From positions 1-64,000 of the forward strand of contig CAJBBZ010000276.1 of the NCBI GenBank assembly GCA_903951445.1: a DNA stretch of 64,000 nt, given 5' to 3'. Of this stretch, positions 24,901 to 34,960 are shown in pieces. The DNA is from an uncultured beta proteobacterium. GTDB lineage: Bacteria; Pseudomonadota; Gammaproteobacteria; Burkholderiales; Burkholderiaceae_C. Each line of letters opens with the position of its first letter. Positions within the stretch are counted from its first letter, which is position 1. The notes below the pieces were generated by a model. It was not told the origin of the DNA. It searched no databases and saw only the letters and a program-made list of their open reading frames with translations. The position numbers were made by a program, and so were the translations under genes.

Positions 24901-26709
24901 CAGCGTGTAGCTGCGGAATTTGCCGTGGGTGTGACGCTCGATGTCGCGCAGCTTGGCCATGTCGGTGAAGTCCAGCACCGGCTGCGACACTTCCAAGCGC
25001 ATGGGAGGATTGACTTGGTTGATGTCCAGCAAATTGGGCTTGGGGCCTACAAAAGACACCAGGGACATCACGATAGCTTCTCGAATCGGGTCGATGGGCG
25101 GGTTGGTCACCTGGGCAAACAATTGTTTGAAGTAGCTATACAGCGGCTTGTTTTTATCGCTGAGTACGGCCAAGGGGCTGTCGTTGCCCATAGAGCCCAG
25201 GGCTTCTTCGCCCAGACTGGCCATAGGCGCGATCAGGAATTTCAGGTCTTCCTGCGTGTAGCCGAAGGCTTGCTGGCGGTCTAGTAAATCTGCGGCATTA
25301 GGCATGACAGGGGCTGTGCTTTCGCCCTTAGCCACATGGTCAATCTTGATGCGCAGGTTTTCAATCCATTGCTTGTAGGGACGGCTGTTGGCCAGGCCCG
25401 ATTTCAGTTCCTCGTCATCGATCATGCGGCCTTGTTCCAAATCGATCAGGAACATCTTGCCCGGCTGCAAACGCCATTTGCGCACGATCTTGTTTTCGGG
25501 CACTGGCAGCACGCCGGACTCGGAGCCCATGATGACCAAATCATCATCGGTGATGCAATAGCGCGAAGGGCGCAGGCCGTTGCGGTCTAGGGTGGCGCCG
25601 ATCTGGCGGCCATCGGTAAACACGATAGAGGCCGGGCCATCCCAGGGCTCAAGCATGGCGGCGTGGTATTCATAAAAAGCGCGGCGGCGCTCGTCCATGG
25701 TGCGGTGGTTTTCCCAGGGCTCGGGGATCATCATCATCATGGCCTGGCTGATGGGGTAGCCGGCCATGGTCAAGAGCTCTAGGCAGTTGTCAAAAGTAGC
25801 GGTGTCCGACTGACCGGCAAAGCTGATGGGATACAGCTTTTTCAGGTCAGCAGCCAGCACCGGCGAAGACATCACGCCTTCGCGGGCTTTCATCCAGTTG
25901 TAATTGCCTTTGACGGTATTGATCTCGCCGTTATGCGCCACATAGCGGTAGGGGTGGGCCAGCGGCCACTCGGGGAAAGTGTTGGTAGAAAAACGCTGGT
26001 GCACCAGGCCCAGCGCAGACACGCAGCGCGCGTCTTGCAAGTCTTTGAAATAGGTGCCTACTTGGTCGGCCAGCAACAAACCTTTGTAGATGACCGTGCG
26101 GCTGGACATACTGGGAACGTAGTATTCCTTGCTGTGCTTGAGGTTGAGGTGCTGGATCGCCGCGCTGGCGGTTTTGCGGATGACATAGAGCTTGCGCTCC
26201 AACGCGTCTTGCACGATGACATCGTTGCCGCGACCGATAAACACCTGCCGCATGACCGGCTCTTTTTCACGCACCGTGGGGGACATGGGCATGTCGGCGT
26301 TGACCGGCACATCGCGCCAGCCTAAAAACACCTGGCCTTCGGCCTTGATGGCGCGTTCCATTTCCTGCTCGCAGGCCAGACGCGAGGCGTGCTCCTTGGG
26401 TAGAAAAATCATGCCAACGCCGTATTCGCCAGCAGCGGGCAGTTGCACTCCCTGGGCCGCCATTTCTTCGCGGTAGAGCGCATCGGGCAATTGAATCAAG
26501 ATACCCGCGCCATCGCCCATGAGCTTGTCTGCGCCCACTGCGCCGCGGTGGTCCAGGTTTTCCAGAATCTTGAGCGCGTTGCTGACAATGCTGTGGCTTT
26601 TCTCGCCCCGGATGTGGGCCACAAAGCCCACTCCGCAAGCGTCATGCTCATGCTCCCCCGCATACAAACCAAATTGCTGCAGATGCTCCTTTTCAGCCGC
26701 CGTGGTCAT
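21985..26709 (-). CDS. gltB: Glutamate synthase large subunit GltB
   Basis: Catalytic subunit of GOGAT: splits glutamine and transfers ammonia to 2-oxoglutarate. The 1574-residue protein has the class II amidotransferase nucleophile C25 ([13 protein letters not shown]), normally exposed after removal of a short propeptide, the central and FMN-binding domains ([32 protein letters not shown]), the 3Fe-4S region [13 protein letters not shown] and the C-terminal beta-helix GXXG repeats ([25 protein letters not shown]). The tail ends in an Ala-rich stretch. Complete. Confidence 0.97.
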   Translation of the reverse strand: MTTAAEKEHLQQFGLYAGEHEHDACGVGFVAHIRGEKSHSIVSNALKILENLDHRGAVGADKLMGDGAGILIQLPDALYREEMAAQGVQLPAAGEYGVGMIFLPKEHASRLACEQEMERAIKAEGQVFLGWRDVPVNADMPMSPTVREKEPVMRQVFIGRGNDVIVQDALERKLYVIRKTASAAIQHLNLKHSKEYYVPSMSSRTVIYKGLLLADQVGTYFKDLQDARCVSALGLVHQRFSTNTFPEWPLAHPYRYVAHNGEINTVKGNYNWMKAREGVMSSPVLAADLKKLYPISFAGQSDTATFDNCLELLTMAGYPISQAMMMMIPEPWENHRTMDERRRAFYEYHAAMLEPWDGPASIVFTDGRQIGATLDRNGLRPSRYCITDDDLVIMGSESGVLPVPENKIVRKWRLQPGKMFLIDLEQGRMIDDEELKSGLANSRPYKQWIENLRIKIDHVAKGESTAPVMPNAADLLDRQQAFGYTQEDLKFLIAPMASLGEEALGSMGNDSPLAVLSDKNKPLYSYFKQLFAQVTNPPIDPIREAIVMSLVSFVGPKPNLLDINQVNPPMRLEVSQPVLDFTDMAKLRDIERHTHGKFRSYTLDITYPLDWGHEGVEAKLASLCAEAVDAIKSGNNILIISDRAMGATQVAIPALLALSAIHQHLVLEGLRTTAGLVVETGSAREVHHFAVLAGYGAEAVHPYLAMQTLVQMSAGLPGALSADKAIYNYVKAVGKGLSKIMSKMGVSTYMSYCGAQLFEAIGLSTDTVRKYFTGTPSRVEGIGVFEIAEEAIRTHKLAFGKDPVLANALDAGGEYAWRVRGEEHMWTPDAIAKLQHSTRANNWSTYKEYAQIINDQTRRQLTLRGLFEFRIDPAKAISIDEVEPAAEIVKRFATGAMSLGSISTEAHSTLAVAMNRIGGKSNTGEGGEDPLRYRNELKGIPIKQGQTMSDLLGKEIFEVDYALQAGDSMRSKIKQVASGRFGVTAEYLVSADQIQIKMAQGAKPGEGGQLPGSKVSEYIGKLRYSVPGVGLISPPPHHDIYSIEDLAQLIHDLKNVAPHSDISVKLVSEIGVGTVAAGVAKCKADHVVIAGHDGGTGASPWSSIKHAGSPWEIGLAETQQTLVLNRLRSRIRVQVDGQMKTGRDVAIGALLGADEFGFATAPLVVEGCIMMRKCHLNTCPVGVATQDPVLRKKFSGKPEHVVNYFFFVAEEVRHIMAQLGIRKFDDLIGRADLLDMRKGIDHWKSSGLDFSRLFAQPQVPASVSRFQNETQEHGLEKALDVRLIEKSRAAIDKGEKVQFMEVARNVNRSVGAMLSGAITKVHPEGLPDDSIRIQLEGTGGQSFGAFLCNGVTLYLIGDANDYTGKGLSGGRVVVRPSIDFRGEAIRNTIVGNTVMYGATSGEAFFSGVAGERFAVRLSGATAVVEGTGDHGCEYMTGGTVLVLGKTGRNFAAGMSGGIAYVYDEDGQFASRCNTAMVSMEPVLSSKEQEAQIDKAVWHRGQSDEAQLRKLLEEHNRWTGSKRARELLDQWDSARGKFVKVFPLEYKRALGEIHTKKTAAASPPAAAKTKSSAAV

Positions 26710-26829
26710 AACCCGCTCCTGGAAAAATTACAAAGGACGACAAGCATACTGCAACGCAACATCATTTTTTGAAAAATAATTGGGGTCAGAACCTAATTAA
26801 TTCCCCTAAAGCCAGGAATTCCGTAAATT

Positions 26830-26840
26830 GGGGACAGGTT
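26830..26840 (+). repeat. Left arm of inverted repeat flanking the transposase
   Basis: GGGGACAGGTT, exact reverse complement of 27625-27635 on the far side of the transposase gene. A related GGGGTCAGAACC stands at 26782-26793. Such GGGG(T/A)CAG sequences are often found beside REP-associated transposase genes. Confidence 0.65.
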
Positions 26841-26888
26841 AAATTTGAACGAAAAGGCGGCTGAAATAGCGATTAGCCGATTAGGCGC

Positions 26889-27590
26889 CTAGGTGATTGC
26901 AGACGGCGCCAGCGGCGGCCTGCCGGCCTTGGATTTGCTGATACGACGCTCGGTGCGTTTTTGTAAAGCCGCCACAAAATCCGCCTCGCCCAGCGCCCAG
27001 CCGCGCAGCGTGGCATCGGTCAGGGCTTGTTGGGCGGAACCGTCCACGCCCGATTGCACCCAGGTCTGATAAGCGGCCTCGCGGGCAAACGGCGTGTTGC
27101 CCATTTCCCAGTACAGCGGGTGCGGGCTGACTAAGGGGTCGGCGCGCTGCCCGGTGTAATGCGCATACGAAGACCAGGCATAGTCCTGTGGCCCCGCCAC
27201 CATGCCCGCGCGCACCGGGTTGAGGTCGATATAGGCCATGCATTGCAGCAAATAGCGCTCGGTCTGTAAGACGGTGGAGCGGTAACGCCCTTCCCATAAA
27301 GTACCGGTGCGCTGCTGCTTGCGGTTGAAATACTGCACATAGCCGCGGCCCACGGCTTGCATCATGCGCGGCAGGCCCTCGGCGTCCTGCGGGGTCAGCA
27401 AGACATGGAAATGGTTGCTCATCAGCACATAGGCGTGCACTGCGACCTGGCATTCGCGGGCATGGGTACGCAGCAACTCCAGCAAATGCCGGTAATCAGC
27501 GGCGCTGGAGAAAATCGCCTGCCGGTTATTACCGCGCTGGATGATGTGGTGCGGGTAGCCGGGCAGGCTGAGGCGGGGAAGGCGGGCCAT
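26889..27590 (-). CDS. REP-associated tyrosine transposase (RayT / Y1 family)
   Basis: A 233-residue single-strand transposase of the IS200/IS605-like Y1 family, in the domesticated RAYT group that processes REP palindromes. Motifs: start MARLPRLSLPGYPHHIIQRG, the HUH metal site HFH at residues 60-62 (MSNHFHVLL) and the tyrosine region GRGYVQYFN (Y84 or Y87), followed by GTLWEGRY and YIDLNPVRAGM. The ATG at 27590 was chosen because it begins the family core; the frame is open to 27626. Its borders carry an 11-bp inverted repeat. Confidence 0.9.
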   Translation of the reverse strand: MARLPRLSLPGYPHHIIQRGNNRQAIFSSAADYRHLLELLRTHARECQVAVHAYVLMSNHFHVLLTPQDAEGLPRMMQAVGRGYVQYFNRKQQRTGTLWEGRYRSTVLQTERYLLQCMAYIDLNPVRAGMVAGPQDYAWSSYAHYTGQRADPLVSPHPLYWEMGNTPFAREAAYQTWVQSGVDGSAQQALTDATLRGWALGEADFVAALQKRTERRISKSKAGRPPLAPSAIT

Positions 27591-27624
27591 GGGCGATGCG
27601 GAGGGTTTGCCGCATCTTATCGCC

Positions 27625-27635
27625 AACCTGTCCCC
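27625..27635 (-). repeat. Right arm of inverted repeat flanking the transposase
   Basis: AACCTGTCCCC, exact reverse complement of 26830-26840. The two arms enclose about 0.8 kb containing only the transposase gene, so they may mark the unit mobilised or the recognition motif. Confidence 0.65.
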
Positions 27636-27719
27636 TATTTAGATATGGCCCTGGGCAGCGCCATTTGATGTGGGCGCTGGCCAAGCCTTGTGATGTGTGC
27701 GCCGGGCAGCGCCTTTTTC

Positions 27720-28187
27720 TTAACGCGGCGCGCGCGAGACGCGAACCTTGCCGCCAGAAGTCACGATGATCACGGAGTCACCGGCCAACAAAGTTTCGTT
27801 GCCCTTGGCTTGCACGATGGCGCGGCGATCGCCATTGCGCAATTGGACAATGATTTCAAAGGCTTCTTCTTTGGTCGCCATGCGCTCAATGGCATTGCCT
27901 GCCAGCGCGCCCGCCACCCCAGCCAATACGCCCAAGCCGATTTTTTCGCGCTGGATGGTGCTGCCACCGGTGCCTACCGCAGCGCCAACGATACCGCCTG
28001 CGGCTGCGCCCATGCCGGATTGGCTGCCATCGACCGTAACGGGCCGAATACTGATAACCGTACCGTCCTGCACCTGGGCCGCCACTTGGGCGTCCTGGCG
28101 GCTGATGACGTCGGGGCTGCTGGTGGCGCAGGCGCTCAGTACCGTAACCGCAACTACGAGCACAAGACTTTGAACTGTGTTTCTCAT
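27720..28187 (-). CDS. Glycine-zipper outer-membrane lipoprotein (SlyB-like)
   Basis: A 155-residue lipoprotein. Signal peptide with lipobox VLSAC places the lipidated cysteine at residue 20. The middle (about 59-100) is a glycine-zipper with GMGAAAGGIVGAAVGTGG and GLGVLAGVAGALAGNAIE, the pattern of 17-kDa antigen/SlyB proteins that insert in the outer membrane. The C-terminal part (IVQLRNGDRRAIVQ) is a small beta domain. The ATG at 28187 was chosen because it starts the signal peptide. Role probably envelope integrity; exact function unknown. Confidence 0.85.
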   Translation of the reverse strand: MRNTVQSLVLVVAVTVLSACATSSPDVISRQDAQVAAQVQDGTVISIRPVTVDGSQSGMGAAAGGIVGAAVGTGGSTIQREKIGLGVLAGVAGALAGNAIERMATKEEAFEIIVQLRNGDRRAIVQAKGNETLLAGDSVIIVTSGGKVRVSRAPR

Positions 28188-28304
28188 GTAAATCCCTTTA
28201 GTAATATTAAAAATGGAGGCTAAAGCCGCACAACTTATGAACCCGGCCACGGGACTATTGCGACGGCGTGCTGTGGTAACGCGCCAGCCTGCGCTGGCGT
28301 TGTC

Positions 28305-29273
28305 TTAAGAATTGTCCGCCCGCCATGTAAACCGCGTGTCAATCAGGTCTTTCAGGCCGAATTGTTCGCCAATTTCCTGGATGCGCTGCGCGCAAGCGCG
28401 TTTTTTCTGGCCGGTGTAGCGGGCCAAAATCAATTCATTTTTCATGCTGTGCTCCCAGCCCACCAGCTCGGTCACCGTCACTTGGTAGCCACTGGCCTCC
28501 AAATACAGGCAGCGCAGCACATTGGTAATCTGGCTGCCCAGCTCGCGTGTGTGCAAAGGGTGGCGCCACAACTCTGCCAAAGGCGTGCGCGACAGCATCA
28601 GCGCTTTGTTGCTTCCTAAATGGCGCGCCGCTTCCGCCTGGCAGCAAGGCACCAGCGCAAAAGCGCGTGCTTGCTTGGCAAGGCCGAAGGCAATGGCGTC
28701 GTCGGTGGCGCTATCGCAGGCATGCAAGGCGGTGACCAGGTCGATGCGCGGTGGCAGCAAGGCCGAATGCGCCGATTCGGCCACCGTCACATCCAGAAAC
28801 TGCATGCGCGCAAAACCCAGTTGCGCGGCCAGTGCGCGCGATTTCTCCACCAATTCGCTGCGGCTTTCGATGCCATAAACCTGGCCACTGTCCAGGTGGT
28901 TGAAAAACAAGTCGTAGAGGATGAAGCCCAAATAGGACTTGCCCGCGCCGTGGTCGGCCACCGTCAAGCCCTGCTCTGTGTGCGCGGCGTCTGCGGACCC
29001 TGCAGGCGTTAATTCGCGTAATAAGGTTTCGATGAATTGGTAGAGGTGGTACACCTGCTTGAGCTTGCGCCGCGAGTCCTGATTTAGCAGGCCTTCGCGG
29101 GTGAGGATGTGCAAATGCTGGAGCAAGGCGATGGACTGGCCTGGGCGCAGCAGTTCGGCCAGTTGCTGATCCCGCGCGGCTTGGCGACCACCCGCCGCTA
29201 CCGCTCGCGACGCTTTGCCTGGCCGTGCTACTTTGCCGAGACTTTTTCCTGCAGCATCACTTTGCGACTTCAT
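28305..29273 (-). CDS. SAM-dependent methyltransferase-like protein
   Basis: A 322-residue protein with a Rossmann-type methyltransferase core: VADHGAGKSYLGFILYDLF (motif I), VYGIESRSELVEKS (acidic end of strand 2), VTALHACDSATDDAIAFGL and ALVPCCQAEAARHL. The ALHACD...VPCCQ pattern is that of the Methyltransf_32 (GSTCD-like) group, possibly an RNA modifier, but the substrate is unknown. The ATG at 29273 overlaps the upstream DUF1415 stop by four bases and was preferred to the earlier one at 29363. Confidence 0.8.
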   Translation of the reverse strand: MKSQSDAAGKSLGKVARPGKASRAVAAGGRQAARDQQLAELLRPGQSIALLQHLHILTREGLLNQDSRRKLKQVYHLYQFIETLLRELTPAGSADAAHTEQGLTVADHGAGKSYLGFILYDLFFNHLDSGQVYGIESRSELVEKSRALAAQLGFARMQFLDVTVAESAHSALLPPRIDLVTALHACDSATDDAIAFGLAKQARAFALVPCCQAEAARHLGSNKALMLSRTPLAELWRHPLHTRELGSQITNVLRCLYLEASGYQVTVTELVGWEHSMKNELILARYTGQKKRACAQRIQEIGEQFGLKDLIDTRFTWRADNS

Positions 29274-29854
29274 GGCGCGCCCTCCATGCTCTGCGGGGGT
29301 GTGACCGTCTGCAAATCTTGCCAGCCTTGTAGCCCGAGATCGCGCAGCCGCGCGATATTGCACTCGTAAATCAGCGCCGCATCCGGGTAAGCGGCCACCG
29401 CGCGGTCCATGCTGTCTTCGCGCAGCAGGTGCAATATGGGATAGGGCGCGCGGTTGGTGTAATGCGCCATATCGCCCGCCGGTGCATCGGCAAATTCAAA
29501 CTGCGGATGGAAACTGGCAATTTGCAAAACCCCATCCAAGTTCAGGGTGCGCAGTAATTTTTCTGCGCGTTGCACCAAGCCGTGGAAATTCCAAAAATCA
29601 GGGAAGGCATCGGGCAGGATCAACAAAGTCGTGTCGCGCTGCTCGGGGGCTTGGGCTAGTAAATCTTGCAACTCGGCGGCCAGTGCATCGAGCACATCCG
29701 CAGTGTCTTGCGCCCAGCACAGGGCATAGTGGATTTGGCCTTTGGCATGCACGGCCTTGGCAAAAGGACACAAGTTCAGACCGATAACAGCGCGCTCCAG
29801 CCAGCCTTGGGTGGCCTGCAAGACTTCACTTGTGCGTGCCGCGCAAGCGCTCAT
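29270..29854 (-). CDS. DUF1415 family protein
   Basis: A 194-residue conserved protein of unknown function. The DUF1415 hallmarks are visible: LNLCPFAKAVHAKGQIHY near residue 26, LILPDAFPDFWNF, IASFHPQFEFAD and NRAPYPILHLLREDSMDRAV. No signal peptide or membrane segment. It overlaps both neighbours by four bases, so it is co-translated with the dGTPase-like gene upstream and the methyltransferase downstream. Confidence 0.85.
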   Translation of the reverse strand: MSACAARTSEVLQATQGWLERAVIGLNLCPFAKAVHAKGQIHYALCWAQDTADVLDALAAELQDLLAQAPEQRDTTLLILPDAFPDFWNFHGLVQRAEKLLRTLNLDGVLQIASFHPQFEFADAPAGDMAHYTNRAPYPILHLLREDSMDRAVAAYPDAALIYECNIARLRDLGLQGWQDLQTVTPPQSMEGAP

Positions 29855-31011
29855 GCCAAAAGCACACGGCCCGTCAGCCGCTGGTGCTCGCGTGATGCAA
29901 AACGGTCGGTCATACCCGCAATATAGTCGGCCACACGCCGATAGGTCTGTGCTTGCGGCGCGCTTGCATCCGCGCCCGCCTGCATGGCCGCCGGGTCGTT
30001 CACGTACGCGGCGAACAAATCGCCCACCACCTGGCGCGCCTTGTCCATGGTCTCCAGCACACGCGGATGGCGGTACAGCGAGGCAAACAAAAAGGCCTTG
30101 AGCTGCGCGGTTTCCTGCTGCATAGCGGGACTAAATTGCACCAGCGGCGGGCAGTTGCGCACCGCCTGCACATCCGCAGGCGCGGCCAGGGCGATGGCGG
30201 CCTGGGTGCTGTCCATCAAGTCGTAAATCTGGCTGCTGAGCATGAGGCGGGCCGTTTCGTACAACCAGCGCCGGGCCTTGTGCACCAGTTCCACATTGGC
30301 ACGCGCGGCCTGCTCGCTAAAGCGCCCGAACAAGGGCACTTGCTGCACCTGCGCCAGCTCTATCAGGCCAGAGCGCACGCCGTCGTCAATGTCGTGCGCG
30401 TTATAGGCAATCTCGTCGGCAAGGTTGCACAACTGGGCCTCCAGGCCAGGCTGCGCGCGCCGCAAAAAACGCGCGCCCACGCCGCCCTGCCCATCTGCAA
30501 ACGCAGGCTCTTGGGCTTCGATCAACTCCGCGTTGTGGCGGGAGCAGTGTTTCAAGATGCCTTCGCGGGTTTCAAAGCACAGGTTCAGGCCGTCAAAGTC
30601 GGGGTAGCGTTCTTCGAGGTGATCCACCACGCGCAGGCTTTGTAAGTTGTGTTCAAAACCGCCGTGCCCGGCCATGCAGGCATCGAGCGCGTCCTGCCCG
30701 GCATGACCAAAAGGCGTGTGGCCCAGGTCATGGGCCAGGGCGATGGCTTCCACCAGGTCTTCGTCCAGGCCCAAGGTGCGCGCCATGGAACGGCCCAGTT
30801 GCGCCACTTCTAAGGAATGCGTGAGGCGGGTGCGAAACAAATCACCTTCGTGGTTCAGAAATACCTGGGTTTTATAGACCAAGCGGCGAAAGGCGGTGGA
30901 GTGGACGATGCGGTCGCGGTCGCGCTGGAATTCGGTGCGCGTGGGCGCCGGGCTTTGCGGGTGGCGCCGGCCCCGGCTCTGCGCCGGGTCACTGGCATAG
31001 GGCGCGCGCAT
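29851..31011 (-). CDS. dgt: dGTP triphosphohydrolase-like HD-domain protein
   Basis: HD-superfamily phosphohydrolase of 386 residues, of the shorter dGTPase-like group. Metal ligands are seen in THSLEVAQLGRSMARTL, AHDLGHTPFGHAGQDAL (HD pair) and LADEIAYNAHDIDDG. Probably removes triphosphate from deoxynucleotides and affects dNTP pools; exact substrate not proven by sequence. Its ATG shares one base with the aroB stop. Confidence 0.88.
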   Translation of the reverse strand: MRAPYASDPAQSRGRRHPQSPAPTRTEFQRDRDRIVHSTAFRRLVYKTQVFLNHEGDLFRTRLTHSLEVAQLGRSMARTLGLDEDLVEAIALAHDLGHTPFGHAGQDALDACMAGHGGFEHNLQSLRVVDHLEERYPDFDGLNLCFETREGILKHCSRHNAELIEAQEPAFADGQGGVGARFLRRAQPGLEAQLCNLADEIAYNAHDIDDGVRSGLIELAQVQQVPLFGRFSEQAARANVELVHKARRWLYETARLMLSSQIYDLMDSTQAAIALAAPADVQAVRNCPPLVQFSPAMQQETAQLKAFLFASLYRHPRVLETMDKARQVVGDLFAAYVNDPAAMQAGADASAPQAQTYRRVADYIAGMTDRFASREHQRLTGRVLLA

Positions 31012-32120
31012 CAGGCAGCGCAGCAGCGGTCGATCACCGCGCGCACCAGCGCATCTTCGGCGCCGCGCATGCAGGCACGGCCCGGCCCGTCGATCAGCAC
31101 AAAACGGATGGCACCGGCTTCGGCTTTTTTGTCCACCCGCATCAGCGCCAGGTAACGTCCGGCGTTGTCGCTGGCGTCGAGCACCGGGCCGCGCACTGGC
31201 AAACCGGCGGCGGCGATCAGGCGCGTCAAGCGCTGCACAAATGCCGCGTCCACCAAGCCCAGCGCTTGCGAGAGATGGGCTGCCATCACCATGCCGCAGC
31301 CCACGGCCTCGCCATGCAGCCAGTCGCCATAGCCCAGGCCCGCCTCGATGGCGTGGCCAAAGGTGTGGCCGAAATTGAGAATGGCGCGCAAGCCGCCTTC
31401 ACGTTCGTCTTGTGAAACCACCTGCGCCTTGATCTCGCAGCTACGCCGCACCGCGTGGGCTAGGGCCTGCACATCGCGCGCAACCAGGGCGTCAATATGG
31501 GCTTCGATCCAATCCAGAAAAGCCATATCCGCAATCGGTCCGTATTTGATGACCTCGGCCAAACCGGCGCTGACTTCGCGTGCGGGCAGGGTTTTGAGGG
31601 TATCCAAATCGCACAGCACGCGCTGCGGTTGGTAGAAGGCGCCCACCATGTTTTTGCCCAGCGGGTGGTTGATACCGGTCTTGCCGCCCACCGAGGAATC
31701 CACCTGCGCCAAGAGCGTAGTGGGCACTTGCACAAAGGGCACGCCACGCATATAGCTGGCGGCGGCAAAACCCGTCATATCGCCGACCACGCCGCCGCCC
31801 AGGGCGAACAAAACAGTTTTGCGGTCGCAATTATTTTGCAGCAGCGCGTCAAAAATAAGGTTGAGGGTTTGCCAGTCTTTATGGGCCTCGCCGTCGGGCA
31901 AAACGAGCAGGTGGACGCTAGCGTAATGGGGCTGCAAAGCGGCTTGCAGGGCGGCGGCGTAGAGCGGGGCTACGGTGCTGTTGCTTACGATCAGCGCTGT
32001 GGAAGCCTTCGGAAGGTCCGCAAAGCTGGCCGCATCCGAGAGCAAGCCGCTGCCGATCTGGATGGGGTAACTGCGCTCGCCTAGGGCGATGGTGAGGGAG
32101 TGCAAAAGCGGGGACGTCAT
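31011..32120 (-). CDS. aroB: 3-dehydroquinate synthase AroB
   Basis: Second step of the shikimate pathway (DAHP to 3-dehydroquinate, NAD and Zn dependent). The 369-residue protein shows [14 protein letters not shown], the NAD-binding [20 protein letters not shown], the active-site [13 protein letters not shown] and zinc ligands in EVIKYG and [16 protein letters not shown]. It follows aroK by 6 bp. Confidence 0.97.
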   Translation of the reverse strand: MTSPLLHSLTIALGERSYPIQIGSGLLSDAASFADLPKASTALIVSNSTVAPLYAAALQAALQPHYASVHLLVLPDGEAHKDWQTLNLIFDALLQNNCDRKTVLFALGGGVVGDMTGFAAASYMRGVPFVQVPTTLLAQVDSSVGGKTGINHPLGKNMVGAFYQPQRVLCDLDTLKTLPAREVSAGLAEVIKYGPIADMAFLDWIEAHIDALVARDVQALAHAVRRSCEIKAQVVSQDEREGGLRAILNFGHTFGHAIEAGLGYGDWLHGEAVGCGMVMAAHLSQALGLVDAAFVQRLTRLIAAAGLPVRGPVLDASDNAGRYLALMRVDKKAEAGAIRFVLIDGPGRACMRGAEDALVRAVIDRCCAA

Positions 32121-32126
32121 AGCCCG

Positions 32127-32687
32127 CTAGTTTAGGCGTCTGGGCGGGGTGATATGCAGCTGGCCCAGAATCGAATTGACCAGACTGGACACCGACGGAC
32201 GACCGGTCTCGACCGTGTGGTGCGCCGTCTCGCGGTACAGCGGGTCGCGCTGGGCGAACAAATCGCGCAAGCGGGCCATGGGGTCGGCCACTTGCAGCAG
32301 CGGCCGCTTATGGTCGTGGCGCAAGCGGCGCATCAAATCTTCGGGCTGGGATTGCAGGTACACCACCGTTCCGGCGGCGCGCAAGGCGTCGCGGTTGGCG
32401 GGGCGCAAGATAGCGCCGCCGCCGGTGGCCAGCACGCCCGGCTCCTGGGCGCAGAGTTGGGCGATCACCTCTTGCTCGATATCGCGAAAGCGCTCTTCGC
32501 CTTCCCGCTCAAAAAACTCCCGGATGGAGCAACCGAGCCGCAACTCGATGGCCTGGTCCGAATCCAAAAAAGACGTCTGCAAGCGCCGGGCCATATGTCT
32601 GCCAACGGTAGATTTGCCGGAACCTGGGAGGCCGATGAGGATGATCAAAAGCGATGCAGTGGGGTGAGAAGGAAGATTGAATATCAA
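32127..32687 (-). CDS. aroK: Shikimate kinase AroK
   Basis: Phosphorylates shikimate at the 3-position. The 186-residue P-loop kinase has Walker A GLPGSGKST (19-27), the substrate-binding DSDQAIE (42-48), FFEREGEERFRDIE, and ATGGGAILRPANR. The LID contains RHDHKRPLL. Its ATG overlaps the stop of the Ig-like lipoprotein gene by four bases, an unexpected coupling between a surface protein and a metabolic gene. Confidence 0.96.
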   Translation of the reverse strand: MIFNLPSHPTASLLIILIGLPGSGKSTVGRHMARRLQTSFLDSDQAIELRLGCSIREFFEREGEERFRDIEQEVIAQLCAQEPGVLATGGGAILRPANRDALRAAGTVVYLQSQPEDLMRRLRHDHKRPLLQVADPMARLRDLFAQRDPLYRETAHHTVETGRPSVSSLVNSILGQLHITPPRRLN

Positions 32688-34804
32688 AATACTTGGGTGG
32701 TAGACATACCACCAGGTGATTTTACGGTCACGGCAATTCTGACGCTATCGCAATCGGGCTCAGCCCCTAGCCGGATAAAAACCAATACCCCATCGGTCAA
32801 ATTTGCCGGCACGGCATTGATCCCTAATCCCTTGACTGTACATTTAGCCTGCGAGGTTTCTACAGCGGCTGAAATGGCGGAACCCGAAGGCATGGAATTT
32901 TTATAAAGGGTAGGTAAGGGCGTGTAACCGGCTTGGGTCAATAGATCCCCCAGGGTATCCGTCGGGGTCGTCGCAAGACCCCCAAAAACAGAGCCAACAG
33001 CGAGCTGCGTATTTGAGAACGCCAAACTTGCGTCCTGATTGGCATCCGATATCCAAACCCAAAATCCTTCGAGACTTCGCGCACCCAATTGCGTAACACG
33101 CGCTTCGGCCGTAGCCATGACTAGGTATACATAAGAACGCACCGTCACATCATCGCGCCACTTGCTGGTATCACAGGTATTTGCCACGGAAGGGTATGCA
33201 GAGGGTGGACACACATTTGTACCAGGCGCGGGACCATTACCAACGGTTTGCTCAGTGCCGCTCCTCGCACCATTCCAATCACTATCTAAAAAAGGAATAC
33301 CAAGTGGCAGAAATACCTCAGGACTTTGCCAAATACCATCGCCGTTGCTATCTACGAAAGCCTCTTCGCCAGTCATCCAAGCAATTACAAAAACATGGCC
33401 GTTACTCGGGCGGCTATCGCCATTGATAGATCGATAAGTTACGCTGCACTGCGAATTACCATCCAAATTGCAAGTGGCGCCACTGGCACCCACAATCACA
33501 CCACTATTGGTTGCGAAATTAACCGTGGTACCAGCGGGTACAGGATTGCCAAAACGGTCTGAAACAATAAAAGTCAAATTTGCTGTTGCACCGTTTGTGG
33601 AAAACGCCTCTAGACTTGTCTTATCTGAAGCGAGAGAAAGACGATTTTGCGCAGCTTTGCTCCCTGAAACCGACACGCCGGTTGAAACTCCAACAACACT
33701 CGGGTTTCCAGCGTCGGTTACGCGCACCGTGACAGGCGCTGGCACCGCGCCGGCTTTGACGACTACCGATGCTAAGCCGGTCCCATCCGTGCTCGTAGCC
33801 AGCGTAGTTCCGCCTCCATCAAAACGAATACCGGCCAATATTGACTCGTTGGCAAGGGTGGCACTGATATTTTGGTATGCGATCGGATTATTATCGCTAT
33901 CGACTAATTTAAAAGTCAAAGTGGAATACGATAAAGCACCGGGAATACGAGAGGTCACCATGGTCTGCTTTGTGGCACCCACAAAAGTAATCGCACTTGA
34001 AGTCGCCTTCACAATCGGCAAACTAATTGACTTTGATTGACCCGCCACTTCCGCCAGTGTTGCGGTAATGGTGGCTGCGCTGCAATTACTCCCCGCTGTG
34101 TAATTGGTTTTGATTTCACCGCTGGAGTTGGTCGCCACAGTTGTCGAACTAAATTGCCCGCATGTGGTCACGAAATTAGCGTTTATTAAGGCGCTGGGAG
34201 CTGGATTTCCATCCACGGATACAGTTACCAAAATCTCTGCGTTCTTATTGGTGGCCAAGGAAATCGGGCTGCTTAAAGTGGGAAAACTCAGGGTTTCTAA
34301 GCTAATGACCGCTGACTTGGTCTGGATATCTATAGAACCGGAAATGACTTGGGTACCAATGGTTGAAGTAGCCGTCACACTGCCTGCTACTGCCTTCAAA
34401 CTGGCAGACTGAATCGCAATCTCCGCGACACCGCTATTGTCCGTGAGCGTGGAAGGACTTGTGAGCGAGGCGGTGGCAGCATCAGCCGTGAATTTAACCA
34501 ATGCATAGGGTAGTGGCAAACCGTTGGCATCCAGCAAAGTTGCGCGAACAAAAAAAGAGGCACCTCTGAGAATCGTATTATTAGAAACCGGTGATTTAGC
34601 CGCATCCACGAGCGCGATTTTGAGTGTAGGAACCGCCGTGGTACCTGTCGGCGTATCACCAGCGCCCGTGGAGGAATTTGAGCCGACATTGCCTCCAGTA
34701 CCACTTGACTTAGTCAATTTCGTCCCTGGATCGCCACCTCCGCCACCGCAGGCGCTAAGTAGGCAAATCATGGCGCACATCACCAATAATTTGATATTTT
34801 TCAT
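32684..34804 (-). CDS. Lipoprotein with tandem bacterial Ig-like domains
   Basis: A 706-residue secreted protein. Signal peptide with lipobox LLSAC (lipidated C19) followed by a GGGGG linker and a low-complexity Gly/Ser/Thr region (about 25-60). Residues 60-480 hold about four repeats of the Big_1/invasin-like type (phrases such as DANGLPLPYALVKFTADA, DSDNNPIAYQNISATLA and DRFGNPVPAGTTVNFAT). A later part has D-rich loops (DSNGDGIWQSPE, DSDWNGARSG). It is more AT-rich than neighbours. It follows pilQ, so a role in pilus function or surface adhesion is possible but unproven. Confidence 0.82.
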   Translation of the reverse strand: MKNIKLLVMCAMICLLSACGGGGGDPGTKLTKSSGTGGNVGSNSSTGAGDTPTGTTAVPTLKIALVDAAKSPVSNNTILRGASFFVRATLLDANGLPLPYALVKFTADAATASLTSPSTLTDNSGVAEIAIQSASLKAVAGSVTATSTIGTQVISGSIDIQTKSAVISLETLSFPTLSSPISLATNKNAEILVTVSVDGNPAPSALINANFVTTCGQFSSTTVATNSSGEIKTNYTAGSNCSAATITATLAEVAGQSKSISLPIVKATSSAITFVGATKQTMVTSRIPGALSYSTLTFKLVDSDNNPIAYQNISATLANESILAGIRFDGGGTTLATSTDGTGLASVVVKAGAVPAPVTVRVTDAGNPSVVGVSTGVSVSGSKAAQNRLSLASDKTSLEAFSTNGATANLTFIVSDRFGNPVPAGTTVNFATNSGVIVGASGATCNLDGNSQCSVTYRSINGDSRPSNGHVFVIAWMTGEEAFVDSNGDGIWQSPEVFLPLGIPFLDSDWNGARSGTEQTVGNGPAPGTNVCPPSAYPSVANTCDTSKWRDDVTVRSYVYLVMATAEARVTQLGARSLEGFWVWISDANQDASLAFSNTQLAVGSVFGGLATTPTDTLGDLLTQAGYTPLPTLYKNSMPSGSAISAAVETSQAKCTVKGLGINAVPANLTDGVLVFIRLGAEPDCDSVRIAVTVKSPGGMSTTQVF

Positions 34805-34960
34805 ACTACCTTCCCTTTCCTTCGCTTTCTCGCAATGGTCTTACACCACTACAACAAACATACGTATTTAGTTTTATATCCAAGCTATTTTTAGGTCAGC
34901 TGCTGCTAACGCATCACCCAAATTAACAGTTTGTGCAATGGCAAGCGTTCATGAAACTAA

